NCBI GenBank assembly: GCA_905178155.1
Contig: CAJINV010000037.1
Span: forward strand, 81,353-107,154
Reading direction: 5' to 3'
Origin: Amoebophrya sp. A120
Taxonomy: Eukaryota; Sar; Dinophyceae; Syndiniales; Amoebophryaceae
Length of the DNA: 25,802 nucleotides
The notes under the pieces were generated by a model. It was not told the origin of the DNA. It searched no databases and worked only from the letters and a program-made list of their open reading frames with translations. The position numbers and the translations under genes were made by a program. This document shows positions 1-12,300 of the stretch, piece after piece (position 1 is the first letter of the stretch; the number at the start of each line of letters is the position of its first letter).

Positions 1-246
1 GGGGTGGGGCAGGGGTGGGGCAGGGGTGGGGCAGGGGTGGGGCAGGGGTGGGGCAGGGGTGGGGCAGGGGTGGGGCAGGGGTGGGGCAGGGGTGGGGCAG
101 GGGTGGGGCAGGGGTGGGGCAGGGGTGGGGCAGGGGTGGGGCAGGGGTGGGGCAGGGGTGGGGCAGGGGTGGGGCAGGGGTGGGGCAGGGGTGGGGCAGG
201 GGTGGGGCAGGGGTGGGGCAGGGGTGGGGCAGGGGTGGGGCAGGGG
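1..246. repeat. 11-bp G-rich minisatellite
   Basis: About 22 head-to-tail copies of GGGGTGGGGCA run from the window edge to about 246, almost without variation. Four-G runs every few bases on one strand make G-quadruplex formation likely. The array lies just past the stop codon of the giant minus-strand gene. It is not a dinoflagellate-type telomere repeat (TTTAGGG). The three open frames through it (Gly/Arg/Ala-rich) are translations of the repeat, not genes. Confidence 0.97.
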
Positions 247-310
247 AGGCTTTATCAATTTTCCGAAGTATGCAACAATTACAATATGGCAATAATTTCG
301 CGCCGCCATT

Positions 311-3300
311 TCATAACTTGCAGGTGTAGGTCAACTCCCAATTGTCATCCGTGCACTCATTTGTCGTGTTAAACGTCTGAAACAGTCCCCTACCGTCATA
401 ACCCCCGATCTGCCGCCGGTCGAAATCTTCGTACGTGATTGTCAACTTGCACGGATCATCCGCGCACGTCCGTGGCGGCCGGTACTCCTTGCAACTGGGT
501 TGCTCCGGTACCGGACTCGAGTTTGGATCAGTTTGTTGCGCACCACCACCTCTCGACAAAGCATCTCGATCAACCATCCCGAATGTTCTGTCTTCATTCC
601 GTTCATTCACCATACCACATTCCTGCTTCAAACACCCGCGCAACTCCGTAAACAACGTACAGCAGACGTCTTCGTACCTGGGTAGGTACTTCGTAGAGGA
701 ATAGTTCCCGTCCGACATTAATCGGTGTTTTTCCGAATATTTCAAATCCCTGATGTCCAGCCCGTTCGAGATCGACGCGTCGAAATGCTTCGTGAGTGTG
801 TATTCCACTAGATGCTGCAGCACCGTTTGGTTGATGTCATCATCAAATGCGTGCTGAAAAAGGAGTTGCTGGATATCGTTTGTATTCCCTCCCGCCGCAA
901 CAGCAGCATTTGTGTAGTTCGACATGTTCGAGCTGTTGGAACTACTGTTAGAATCGTTCAACATCATCCCAGAACTACCCGTATCGTCGCCATCATCAGC
1001 GGAAGTTGCTGTTCCGTTCGGATACACGATGCCAAAAGGATTGTTGAACGGGGTTTTCTATCCTGTGTAAAAACGTCCCCACCCCAGAGTTGTCATGCAA
1101 ATGCGCAATGGCAGGAGCATCTGTAATGCGCATCTCCATGGGAGGCATTTCCAATCGTGTTTTGACATTTGTAATGCTGTAAACAGGATGAAAAAGTGGC
1201 TTTCTCATGCGGCTTTCCTTGCTAGCCAGCACTACACTGCAGATGTAAACTTGTCATGCAGAACTCCCAGAACTTGGGAATTTGTGGTGCAGAGTTCCCA
1301 TCTTGACTATGGTGTGGGGACGTTTTCACATAGGATATTTTCACCATGCAGGTGGACCTTTGACAGCGGGAAAACAGCAAATCCGTGATCTCGTAGTAAC
1401 TCGGCCGGATGCTTGAAAATTCCATATCAAATGTAAAAATGTCTGGGTCTGGAAGGATGCAAGGTTTGTCATGCACATTTTGCATGAGTCCTGATGTCTG
1501 TGATGCATGCCCTAGCGTCACAGATTATGTGAGGGCTTTCTCATGCCTATACCGCATGAGAAATGCCCTCTCGAAATGGCAAAAACTGGACCTCTTTTGC
1601 TGCTCATGCAATACAAATTTTTTACAATCCAAAAACAGCATCACAAGTTGCATTCTTCCAGACCCAGACATTTTTACAAGCCGTATTCCACGTTTTGAAA
1701 CAACATGCTCTGCTGGTCCAAAAAACCCGTGAAACGATTCACCGTGAAATTCGCAAAATTCTCCTCGTACACACTGCAGTTCTCCTGCTGTGTTTCGTTG
1801 GCTGGAGGTAACTGTTCTCTTACGATGAAACTTGGCGGAATTTTGTCGAAAAAGCTGTGCTTGAAACATTTTTCTTCGCACCGGTCTTGAAATTTCTGCT
1901 TCTGGGTAAGCTGCTTGTAGGCTGGCTTCTTTGCGGCGGCGAGTGCAGCGGATGTATTTGTCATGGCAACTGCAACTGCAGAAGATATCATCCCGCCCAA
2001 TCTGTTGCTTCCCGTCGCATCTCCGTACAGTTCGGTAATCAATTCCTTATCCGATTTGATCACCACTTCCGATTGGAAGACAAAGGGGATCCCGAGGACT
2101 GGCCCTTCCGTTCTGTTCACCGCTGTTCCTCCCGTTTCGTTCCCGGAAGTCTCGTTTCCTGTCATGTTCGACGAATTTGTCATGTTGGAATGATTTCCAC
2201 CTGCACTCGCGTGCTTGTGCGCGGCTAGTAACCTCAGTCTCACGTTCTGTCCAAACATTTCCTCATCCTCGAAAAATTCGGTGAGCTCGTTTTTCGGCGC
2301 AGAATCGTATTCATTTTCGAAAACATCTTCTTGCTCCAGGTCGACATCTTGGTCGACTGTGTCTGACCCCGCCAGGAGACGAGCACTAGTGGCCGCACCT
2401 GATCGCACGGGGCTTGCCTCCCTCGTAATTATCTCCCCATCACTCCCAACCGCAACCGCCTGCGCCCTCGAGGACGGGACGGCGTTTTGGAGGAACAGCA
2501 AATCCCCACTCACCATCCCAGTCGCAGCAGTAGCAGAGGTGATCCAGGTTTTGAACTCGGTCGATCCGAAGAACCCGTTACTGCTGCTGGTCCCACCACC
2601 ACCAGCCTCAAACCGCGGAAAAATCCTGTCCAAAACCACACTCCGCATATTCTCCGCCGCTTTGAAATTCCAGAAGTGGCCGATCTCAAACCCGAACGTG
2701 ATTTGACACGAATCGGAATGTTGACTCGTCGTCACGTTCGTAATTTGGAAAAAATCGGTCCCGTTTTTCTGGCTGTTGGTCGAGTCTGCTTGGGATAAGA
2801 TGGGGTAAAAATTAGTTGAATACGAGCTGTTTTTCATGTACTCGGATTTGTACACGAAATCCTTCACGGCGTTCGAAAACGCTTCCTTGAACTTCAAAAC
2901 CCGCTGTTGTCGCAAACTCGCGTGGGCGAGGAAGGGGGTAGAGCTTAACGCCGATGAAGAACTACGTGTGCTGGCGTTCGTCCCGCCAGTTGTGCTAGAA
3001 ACTACTGCGTTGAGATCCGTGAAGAAGAGATCCGGGCACATCAAGGTTCTTCTTGGCGATGTAGATGATGTTGAAGTCGAACTCCCAGTCGACCCCGCCG
3101 CACTGCTCGTCCCGTTCTGACTCCCACTACTAGTATTGCTGCTGTTGCTACTTGTTTCAGCGCTGGTTGTAGTATTGCTGCTGTTGCTTGTACTACCACT
3201 TCCACTGCTACCGCCTGCGCTGTGTCCCGCCAGTTCTCGCAAGGAATGCGGACCGCCACCATGACCGCCGCCGCTGCTACTATTGCTACTCGAGGAAGAG

Positions 3301-6300
3301 GAATTGCTAGAACTAGAGTTGTTGCCGGTCGTCGTAGCATCACCACTGCCACTGCTGCTGTTCCCGGAGGTAGAAGAGGAGTGGTTAGTACCTCCACTGG
3401 CAGCTGCCGCTCCGGTCGTGCCGTCCTGATCCGCAACAACTTCCTCATACCCCAAACTGTAAACCAACGTCGTCCTCCCCTGCAACACAAAGTGCGTCAC
3501 GTCGTTCACTGGTGGTTCTGCGACCATCGGGAAGAACTCCTGTTCGTTTTGCCCGGCTGATGCTACGGCTAAATCTTTCCAATAAACCAAATCCGGACAA
3601 TAAGCCAAAATCTGCTGTTTCTCCTGCTCATACTCCAAGCCAAAGGGACTGTCGCAGTTTCGGTCGAGGCATTCCAAATAGTGGTAGAAGTAATCCGAAC
3701 AGCAGGTATCCTGGATATTTCATCAAAGTCAAAAATCCCCCCTCCCCATATCAAAACCGAAATCTGTGATGCGGGATTTGTGTACACGGGATTTGTGTAC
3801 ACAAATCCAATCTGTCTCGCAGTAGAGGACTGCAGGCAGATGCAGCGCCTGAGTAGGGGCGTTCTGCTGTAGACACCTAGCAAGGCAGGCATATCCTCTA
3901 CTGTAGGCGATACGGCATTACAAAGTTTTGCGAAGCGCGGCCGATTCTCTGGCTTTGCCTTCTTGCAAAACAGGGGCGATTTGTGGTCACAGATCAGCAT
4001 CACAAATTTTCAGTAGTGCCCCTTTTCGGTATGGGGAGGGGGGATTTTTCCTCTCAATATATTTGTTGAGCTGTTCGAAGACACAATAGCCGTTCCGTTC
4101 GCAGCCGCATCACACACTTCCGGCATAGCGTTCGCCCCGCTCAGTCGGTAAAACGTCGACGTTACTGGCCAGCTGAGCTTTTCGTGGTAGTCTGCGCCTG
4201 TCGAGGTCAGCGACCCGCTCGCCCGGCAGAACTGCTCTTTACACTGGCTGTAGGACATGCCCGGCGCGGTCTCGTTTTCCGGGGTCGAACTTGGTAAGAC
4301 CGGGGGGAAAGTCTCGTAAGTCCGAGCAACGTCGAGGTAGAAGAAACTGCTAGAAGTTGTACTCATATCAGCACTAGTATTGGTCGTGGACGTTGTATTG
4401 CTGCTATTGGAAGATGTCAACGCCCCTCCGAGCTGCAAGTGCTGCATAAACGGCGCTGTGTCTAGGAAGAAAGTTCCACCATAATTAGTAGTTTCGTTAC
4501 TTGATGTTCCCGTTGTCACCGCAGGCACGGAGAAATAGCCAGAATCTGCCCCCTTCCGGAACTTCTCATCTAAACTCCCGTCAAACGACATCCCGATCTG
4601 GGACGAAAGTTCGAAATACACTAGCAGTTGTTGCACGTTCGAATTCATTTTATCCTCAAGCCTCCTGACCTCCAAAAAGTTGAAGCTTTTCGAAATCAAG
4701 TCTTTCGTCGTGTTACTACTACTTCCATTTTCCTCGATAAAGGCTGCGCCAAGCGCTTCCGAAAGTTTTTCCGAGACGTGCCTTTCGAAAAACCGCTTCG
4801 CAACCCCACTGTGCTCCTGCTCGCCCGCCAGGTTTCCACCGGAAAAGGCGGCTAGAACGTCCACTGTCACGGCCATCGGCGCTGTTCTGTTTTCCGCAGT
4901 CGCAAGCGCGACGGCCGCTGCTTCGTGGTCTTGTAGGAAACTTGTGGCGTCAACAGAGTAGTAGCCTTTGATGGATTTCACATTCAAGCTCGTTGGCTGG
5001 ATCTGCAATAGAGGATTCGCTGACGCAGCGATCGTCGCATTGCTCGCATTCCCATCTGATGCACCACCTGCTGGCGATACTGCTGTTGCCGTTGCATTCC
5101 CATTCGTGACGAAAAACGAGGAAAAATCCGCACACTGTCCGTTCTGCAGCGAACTCGTTGCGTTTTCGTAATTCGCCGCAATCGCATTGAATTCTTGCAT
5201 CAGGCTCCCAGACGTCGCTAGCGTTTCGTCGCTCTCGTCGTACCAGCCTCCGTGAGAAATTCTAGGGTACAGTGCTTCATCGGCCAGGTTCGCGACACAG
5301 GACTGCGAATTGTTTGCCGCCAAACTCTGCATACAGAAATAAACGTCGCGGAACGGGAGGTACGTTGCAACTGGAGCTGCTGCTTTCGCACCTGGTGAAG
5401 CAGCAGTAGAAACCACCGGTGTATGGGAAAGTGCTACTCGACCGTATAGGTGGTCGCTCGTGAACGCTGGTCCCGACGAGGATGAAACCGTTGCTGTGCT
5501 CGTTGTGTTATTTTCACCAGCAGCAGCTCCTGCCGTCGTAGAAACAGGCGGCGCTCCACCCAGACAGCACTTCCCATTTTGCGCAAACTGCAACATACTG
5601 CTGTACATAGACGACGTTGCTGCGGAAGAAGTAGATGCTGTTGCGTTTCCATCACCACCCGCTGGTGACACCACCGCGGCTGTGTTGAAAATATCGCTCC
5701 TCGTGAAGGGAAAGTACTGCGAAGTGTGCTTGCTCAACAAAGAGCTTGATGAAGACGTCTCGTTCATTCCTGCTCCTGTTCCTGTACTTGTTCCTTGATC
5801 CACCGTGAAGCAATCCCGATACTCCGCCAAAGTTACCGCCTGGTGTTGAAACTTCTCTGTCACCAATCTTGGCGCGTTCGGGACAAACCGGTTGTAGATG
5901 TGCTTGTCAAGACTTTGCTGGGAAGATGTTACCGAAGACGAACCGGCTCCAATCTCCATCCCAACCACATCATCCGCGTTGTAAAACCGGTGGTCCAACG
6001 GTTTCTCCGCCACAAACGCCATCTGCGCCTTCTCGTCGGAGAAATGCCGGAACTGGTAACTCGGCGGATGAACCACGCAGCGGTAAAATTCGCACGAAAG
6101 GCGTCCCGGGAAGGAAAAAACGTCCTTCGCCAGGTCAGAAGTTGTCTTCGGATGGTACACGACCTGATTCTTCGCGAATTCGTTTGAGGCAGACGTGGTG
6201 TTGTCTTCGGGATTGAAAACATCCTCGCTGACACCGAAATTTGGTGGAATGTTCGGGAAGGCCTGTTCGAACAAGGTTGGCGTGCTGCTGTTCGTATCTC

Positions 6301-9300
6301 CCCCGCCGCCCGCACCGCTGACAAAATCACTTGCTGTGAAGTTGTAGTCCATGGACGACGCGTCAGCCATAGCTGCATTCATCCCCGTCGCTGTTACTAC
6401 AGGAAACCACCCTAAGTTCACGCGGAACGTCACCGACGTACAAAGCTCCGCGTCTGGGTAAGGGCAGCAGATCTCCGGCTCCACTGGAGATCCTTGTGCG
6501 GCTCCTCCCGTGCCGGGGGCGGGACTTTGTGATGCAGAATCGCCACCAGCACCCGCATATCAAAATGAAAAATCCCCCCTCCCCATATCAAAACGGAAAT
6601 CTGTGATGCGGGATTTGTGTACACAAATCACATTTGTCTTGCAGGAAAGCATGGCACGCAGATGGCAAGCCTAAGGGAGGGCCTTTTGGTGTGGGGCCTA
6701 GCATGGCAGACGTCTGCCCTGGAGGCCTGGCAGCATTACAAACCGCATGCATATCGCGGCGGCCTCTCTGGATTTGCCCTCTGGCAAGACAGACCGGATT
6801 TGTGGTCACAAATCTGCATCACAAATTTTCGGAAGGACATGTTTTCAATATGGGAAGGGGGGATTTTTCCTTGCAATACCGCAGTTGTGTCTGTCGTGTT
6901 GGTCCCGTTTGCTGTGTCGTTCACCGCGTCGTCTTCCTCAGAAACAGGGCCTACCCTGCTTGTGTTGGATGACGTGTTCGTGGTCGTATTCGACCCATTT
7001 GACGTATTCGTGTAGTTGGAACTTGTTCCCATGTCATCTTCATCATACTGCGTTCCGTCGGAGGTTGTATTCGACGCAGTAGAGGAATTTCCAACCTGAT
7101 CCGCAGTTGCGTCAGAAGTATTCGAAGCCGACGTTGTATTCGAAGAATTTACAGGCTGCTCTCCTGCCCCTGACCCCGTACTAGAGCTTCCGCTACTACA
7201 AGCCTTCACGACCGCAGCGTCAACTTTCACCTGGTCGACCCAGAGCCACGACAGCTGCTGACCAGCAGAAGTAGATGAATTTCCAAGAACCCGCTGAATT
7301 TGTTCCTGCTTCTGCGTCAGAAAGAGTTCCTCCAGTGTCGCGCCCCAATACACCCCCGCCTGGTAGGAAAGTTTCTCCGGTAATATTTTTAGATCACTCG
7401 CAAAAGAACTTGAGACTGTTGCGAGTTCTGTCCGCAACTGAGTCACTTCCGCGGTGTAGCCGGGCGACGTCGAGACTGCTTGCTGATACTGAGAAGAACT
7501 TGTTGTAACTCCACCATGATCAGTGACTACACTACTGCTCCGTCTGATCTCTTCAGGGTCCAGCGTGACCTGCGCAGTGGTGCTTCCCAGGTAGAGCTGC
7601 TCTTGGAAATTTGGTCTTGGCGTACTAGATACGGCTGCTGAGGAGGACGACGACGCAGATGTAGTCGCCACCGCCGTCGATGTGCTACTATTAGACGCAT
7701 TCGACGTATTGGTCTCATTGCCATGCCCAGCTGCACCCCCACTAGGTTGCCCTCCTGCTACAGCACTAGAAACTGCATCGCCCACCCCAGCACTCGCAAT
7801 CCCAGTCGACGGAAAGACCAGCGTGATTTTCTGCGATAACCTTTTCTTCATCACCGTCTCCGAAAATTGCACCCCGCACTTCTGCTCGATGATGGTCTGT
7901 GTGCTACGGGTGAAGTAGGAGCTCGTGACTGTGGGGGATTGATCATGATCACTTGCCTGTTTTATCGGCAATGACTCGGAAAGCGCAAGCGCTTGCAGCT
8001 CGAAATCTCGCTGCTGTTCGACCGTCGGAGATGAATTTTCAGTTCCGGAAGCCGCGACACAAGTTGCGTTACTCGTCGTCGTCCCAGTGTCGTTCGACGC
8101 GTTGACTGCAGCCGCAGCGGAGGTGGATCCCGCCTCCGAAGCACGCATGAGAAGTTTCCTCTCCTCCTGAAACAAACAGTGTCCCACGTAAGCGAACAAA
8201 ATGCAGCACTTCTGACTTGATCCCCCGAACCTGCTGTCGAAAGATGTCTCTTGCGGGAACAGATCTGAAGATGCTGCACTAGTTGCACTACCTGCTTCGC
8301 CCAACCCGGTAATCGCACACTCTTCGTCGAAGTGGCGAAGGCTCCCGTCGTAGTTTTTCTCCATGGAAACCCCGACTAGCTTCATCAGATACAAAGCCTC
8401 CTGGTACTTTGCTGCGCAGGTTTGTCTCGCTTGGAGCAGTCTGCTCTCGTTGCTGTTGCTCGATGTCGGCACAGGTACTGGACAGGCAGGTGTTGTCGTG
8501 GTGTTCGAATCTGATGAACTATCATCTGCTACGGCCACAACAGCTGAAGTGCTGGAGTTATTTGTCGTGTTCGTGGAATTGTCTTCTCCTCCAGTTACTA
8601 CCGCGGCACCTGCTGATGTTTGCGCAACAAAGTCCCTATGGTTCAAGTAGCCCCACATCGAAAGTTTCTCGTCCTTGTAATCGTAGTAATACCGGTATAC
8701 CCGCCAGTCGCCACTGCTCATCACCCGCTTCGTCGTGTACTGCGTCGTGAAAGTCTCGATGTTTTGGTCGCATCCTGAGTAAAAACGTCCCCTCCACCCC
8801 AGAGTTGTATATGCAAATGCGCAATAACAGGGACATTTGTAATGCGCAGCATCCCCATGAAAGGCCTTCCCAATCGTGATTTGGCATTTGTAATGTTAAC
8901 AAATTGGCTTTCTCATGCGGCTTGCCTTCCTACGCACCACTATACTACACACGGGAACTTGTCATGCACATCTCCCAAAGCTTGCCGATTTGTCTAGCAG
9001 ATTTCCCGTCTTGATTCTGGTCGTGTGGGGACGTTTTTCCTCACGATAGGTCCAGAGAGGTGTTCAGCGCATTTGTGATGGTCTCGTTGTTTGTGTCGAT
9101 GTCGAGGGTGTTATGGATTGCAAATATGTCTGGGTCTAGAAGGATGCAACTTGTGATGCTGCGTCCCGATTCTAAAAAAATCTGCATTGCATGGGCAGCA
9201 AGAGTAGTCCAGAAGCTGCTAGGCGGAGGGGGCGTTTCTCATGCGGTATAGGCATTAGGAAGCCCTCACAAAACCTGTCATGCTAGGGCATCCATCACAG

Positions 9301-12300
9301 ACGTCATGGGTCATGCAAAACGTGCATGACAAACCTTCCATTCATCCCGACCCAGACATATTTGCATTTGATAGGTGTTATTGTGCATCGTGTTTTCCCG
9401 CGGGAGATTCTCACTCACCGTCGTGTTCACATCGGGCAATAACGGCGTTTGCAGCGCTGGCTGATATCTCGTGTCGTACGGCGTTGCGGTTAGCAATAAC
9501 GGGTGTGAAATCGTAGCTGCGCCGTCCACCGAAGTGACGTTCGCGTTTTGCCTCCTTTTCATATGCATTGCAAATATGTCTGGGTCTGGAAACTTGTGAT
9601 GCAAGGAAGGGAATAGTGAACTCACTATGATGCGCTGCCAAGCATGACAAGTTTTTTTCATGGCTCTGAGCTGCGTACTCCGCATGACAAACTGCGTTTT
9701 TGCATGACAGGGAGGAGGAGCTCTTCGCGGCCATGCAACACAGAGTTCAGGGTCATGCCAGACTAGCATGACAAATCCAGCAATCTCCCAGACCCAGACA
9801 TTTTTGCATTTGATATTTCAGCGCCTGGGCCAGATCCTCCCAAACGGTTTGCGAGTTCGGGTGGGAGGTGGCTTTTGCAGACAGAAATTGTTGCGAAAAA
9901 GTTGTACTAGAACCTGCAGGACTACTACTACTACTAGTGCTAATTCCAGCACCAGTACCCGCACTATCAGAGCTTTCGTCTTGCAGAATGAACCTCAACA
10001 ACAAATCCGCAAAGAAACAGTCAAATTCCGCTCGGTTTCCCGCTGACACGACCGCTAGCCTCCCGAGTTGCACCTTCGCGAGTAGCCCGTAGGTCGCCTT
10101 GTGTATCCTCAAGCTGTTCGCTTCGCTACTGTCTATCTTCAGTGCGGTCTGCAGCTGCTGTTGTGCTTGTGAGGTGGATGTGGCACCCGCACTGTTCGTC
10201 GTGGTTCCTGAACCTGTTGATTGCAGATTGCATTAACATGCCATCACATGTTTGTATTGCAAATTACCTACACAGCCCCTTAAAAGCGTGCAGTTAAGCT
10301 GTTTAGTTATTGACTTCCCTTCATGTAGTCACAACACTAAGCTGTCAGTATAAAGCTGTTGAGTCACAACAATAAGCTGTTTTAGTTAAAAACAACAACA
10401 GCACGCAGTTTAAGTCACAACACTAAGCTGTCACAACCTGCACGCTGTTTAATGATTGTACTGCATCACATGGAAGGGAACACAGCTTTTAAGCGGATTG
10501 CAGATGATGCAAGCACGGAAATATCCCGGCAGGTTTTTTCTCTTGTTTCGAATACCAGAAGAACAGGACGAGCCCCTGCGTGTCGTGGACAACATGCAAA
10601 CAGTAAAGCCAAACAGCGAGAAGGGGTACGATGCTGCGAAAGTGAGGAAACTCGTCACCCCGAACGTGAGGGAGGAGGCAGATAAAGCCCAGGAGCTTTA
10701 CGACGACATGATGAAACCACACTTGGCCATCGACTTCGAACAATTCTTCACCCTATGGGATAAGACCAACAAGGCTGCAAGATTTTTGGAGTACATTCAA
10801 GGACGAGGGAACACCCAGCTTGAGAATTCACTTATCTCGAGCGGAGGCGGTTCTGGCGACACTGGCAATGCGCTTCTCCGTGGTTTTCCTCAGTTTGAAA
10901 AGGGCATGTACTACCTGGACCAGTGGACGCAGGAGGCCTTCCAGCTTTATGGAAACGTCGTCAACATGTGCAACCATCTGATGCACAAGGTGACCGGTGG
11001 CGCATTGGTACCTCTCCCGGGGCAGGGCGGTAACGGAGGGTGGTGTAAGAAGAAGGAAATGACCCCCGAACAAGGCTGCCAGCCGGATAATCTCGCGGAA
11101 GAAATATTTGGGCCAATTCCGGAGGCTAAGAGCGCTGCGGATATATTCGAGGAAACCAAGAATGGGAAAGACGTTACGGTGAGGGTGAAGCCGCTGTTTG
11201 TAGTACGGCGCCCGATAGAGGTTTTAGAGCCGATCGAAATACCATATGTGATTGCACGGAAAAATCCTACGTACACAGGAGATCGTTGCGGCGTAGCTAT
11301 ATCGAGAGGAAAAGCTGATAAGTATTTTCATTTGCCTGAAAAATAAATATGAATTTTTTCTGCACCAAAGTAAAATATTTTCTGAGCCGACGAACCGCAT
11401 AGTACCTGAACCTGATGTGGCACCCGCACTGTTCGTCGTGGTTCCTGAACCTGTTGATCTAGAGCTTTAACACCCGTTAGCATGAGAAGTGGTGAATTTG
11501 TAGTGAATTTTGCATGCCAAATTGCAGATGAGCCCGCCGGGACATTGTCCCTCTTGGCCCTGTTCTGGGAAGTAGAAGGCCCTGCACCGCGCAGCAGCCG
11601 CGGGCTTTTGCGCAGTGGGCAGCCAGAGGACATGGCCGGGGCGCCGTTCTTTGGGCAGATTTTTGCGCCTCCCCGTTCTCGCAGAAGAGCACTGCAGCAG
11701 CCGCGGCAAAGACGCCAGAAATAAAGGCCGCGAAGCGCATACAACTAAGCAAGAAGGCAGGCAAGGACGAAAGGACCCGGCCGAGAGCTTTGACGCATTT
11801 TCCCGGCAGGCGCGTGAAATCTTGTGGCATTTTTCCGGCAGGCGCTTTGATGCATTTTCCGGCGGCAAGCTAGCGTCCGCGGCCGAATCGTGCCTCCCCT
11901 TCCGCCCGAGGCTACTCCCAGATATCCAAGTCCAAGCCGAGCCAACCACAACTCGTGAGAGCATACATGTTGAACTAGTGCCCCTGTGTTCAGGCGTCGC
12001 ACTCCCTTTCGACCATTCCAGAGAGGAACTTCTCAGGCAGACGCGCAGAAGAGTAAGAGCCACCCGATCCACCTTCTTTAGTTACATACGCACTGCACAG
12101 CCCGGCGAGCCCCCGCAAGACCACCTCTTTCGGTGCTGCAAGCGCCACCACGCGACGAGCAGCCCTTCACGCTATGTGGGATGCTTGGGCTCGTGTGTCT
12201 AATACGTAGCGCACTTGTCTTTTAAGTAAATGAAAACGCAAGTGGTCATGCAATACAAATTCACTGCAAATTCACCCTTCTGTACGCTAACGACCGTTGA

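Larger units (their letters stand above)
10217..11404. mobile_element. 1.19-kb insertion (intron 6) carrying a gene
   Basis: This segment separates two coding-repeat units. Both edges show CCTGAACCTG (10207-10216 and 11405-11414), but that string belongs to the repeat unit anyway, so the exact TSD cannot be fixed. Removing the segment joins ..SAGATSGSG to TTTNSAGA in frame. I see no clear terminal inverted repeat. Its left 240 bp are a direct-repeat cluster, and the rest is mostly one plus-strand ORF. Confidence 0.65.

Noticed and set aside
1-246. Telomere repeat
   Set aside because: The 11-bp GGGGTGGGGCA unit does not match TTTAGGG-type telomeres, and a gene ends directly beside it.
4-372. 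Gly/Arg/Ala-rich open frames at the left end
   Set aside because: They are readings of the 11-bp repeat in three frames and run into noncoding sequence.
1059-1337. CRISPR-like spaced repeats
   Set aside because: The repeated units are full-length elements with inverted ends and TSDs, dispersed through genes, not short direct repeats with unique spacers.
2215-2706. Plus-strand ORFs of 100-165 codons within 2-9 kb
   Set aside because: They are antisense shadows of long minus-strand exons with strong composition bias.
11467-12202. Two overlapping ORFs of 195-201 codons, one per strand, inside the 0.85-kb element
   Set aside because: They overlap each other, run into the inverted arms, contain the short GCATTTTCCGGCAGGCG repeats and show no protein-like domain pattern.
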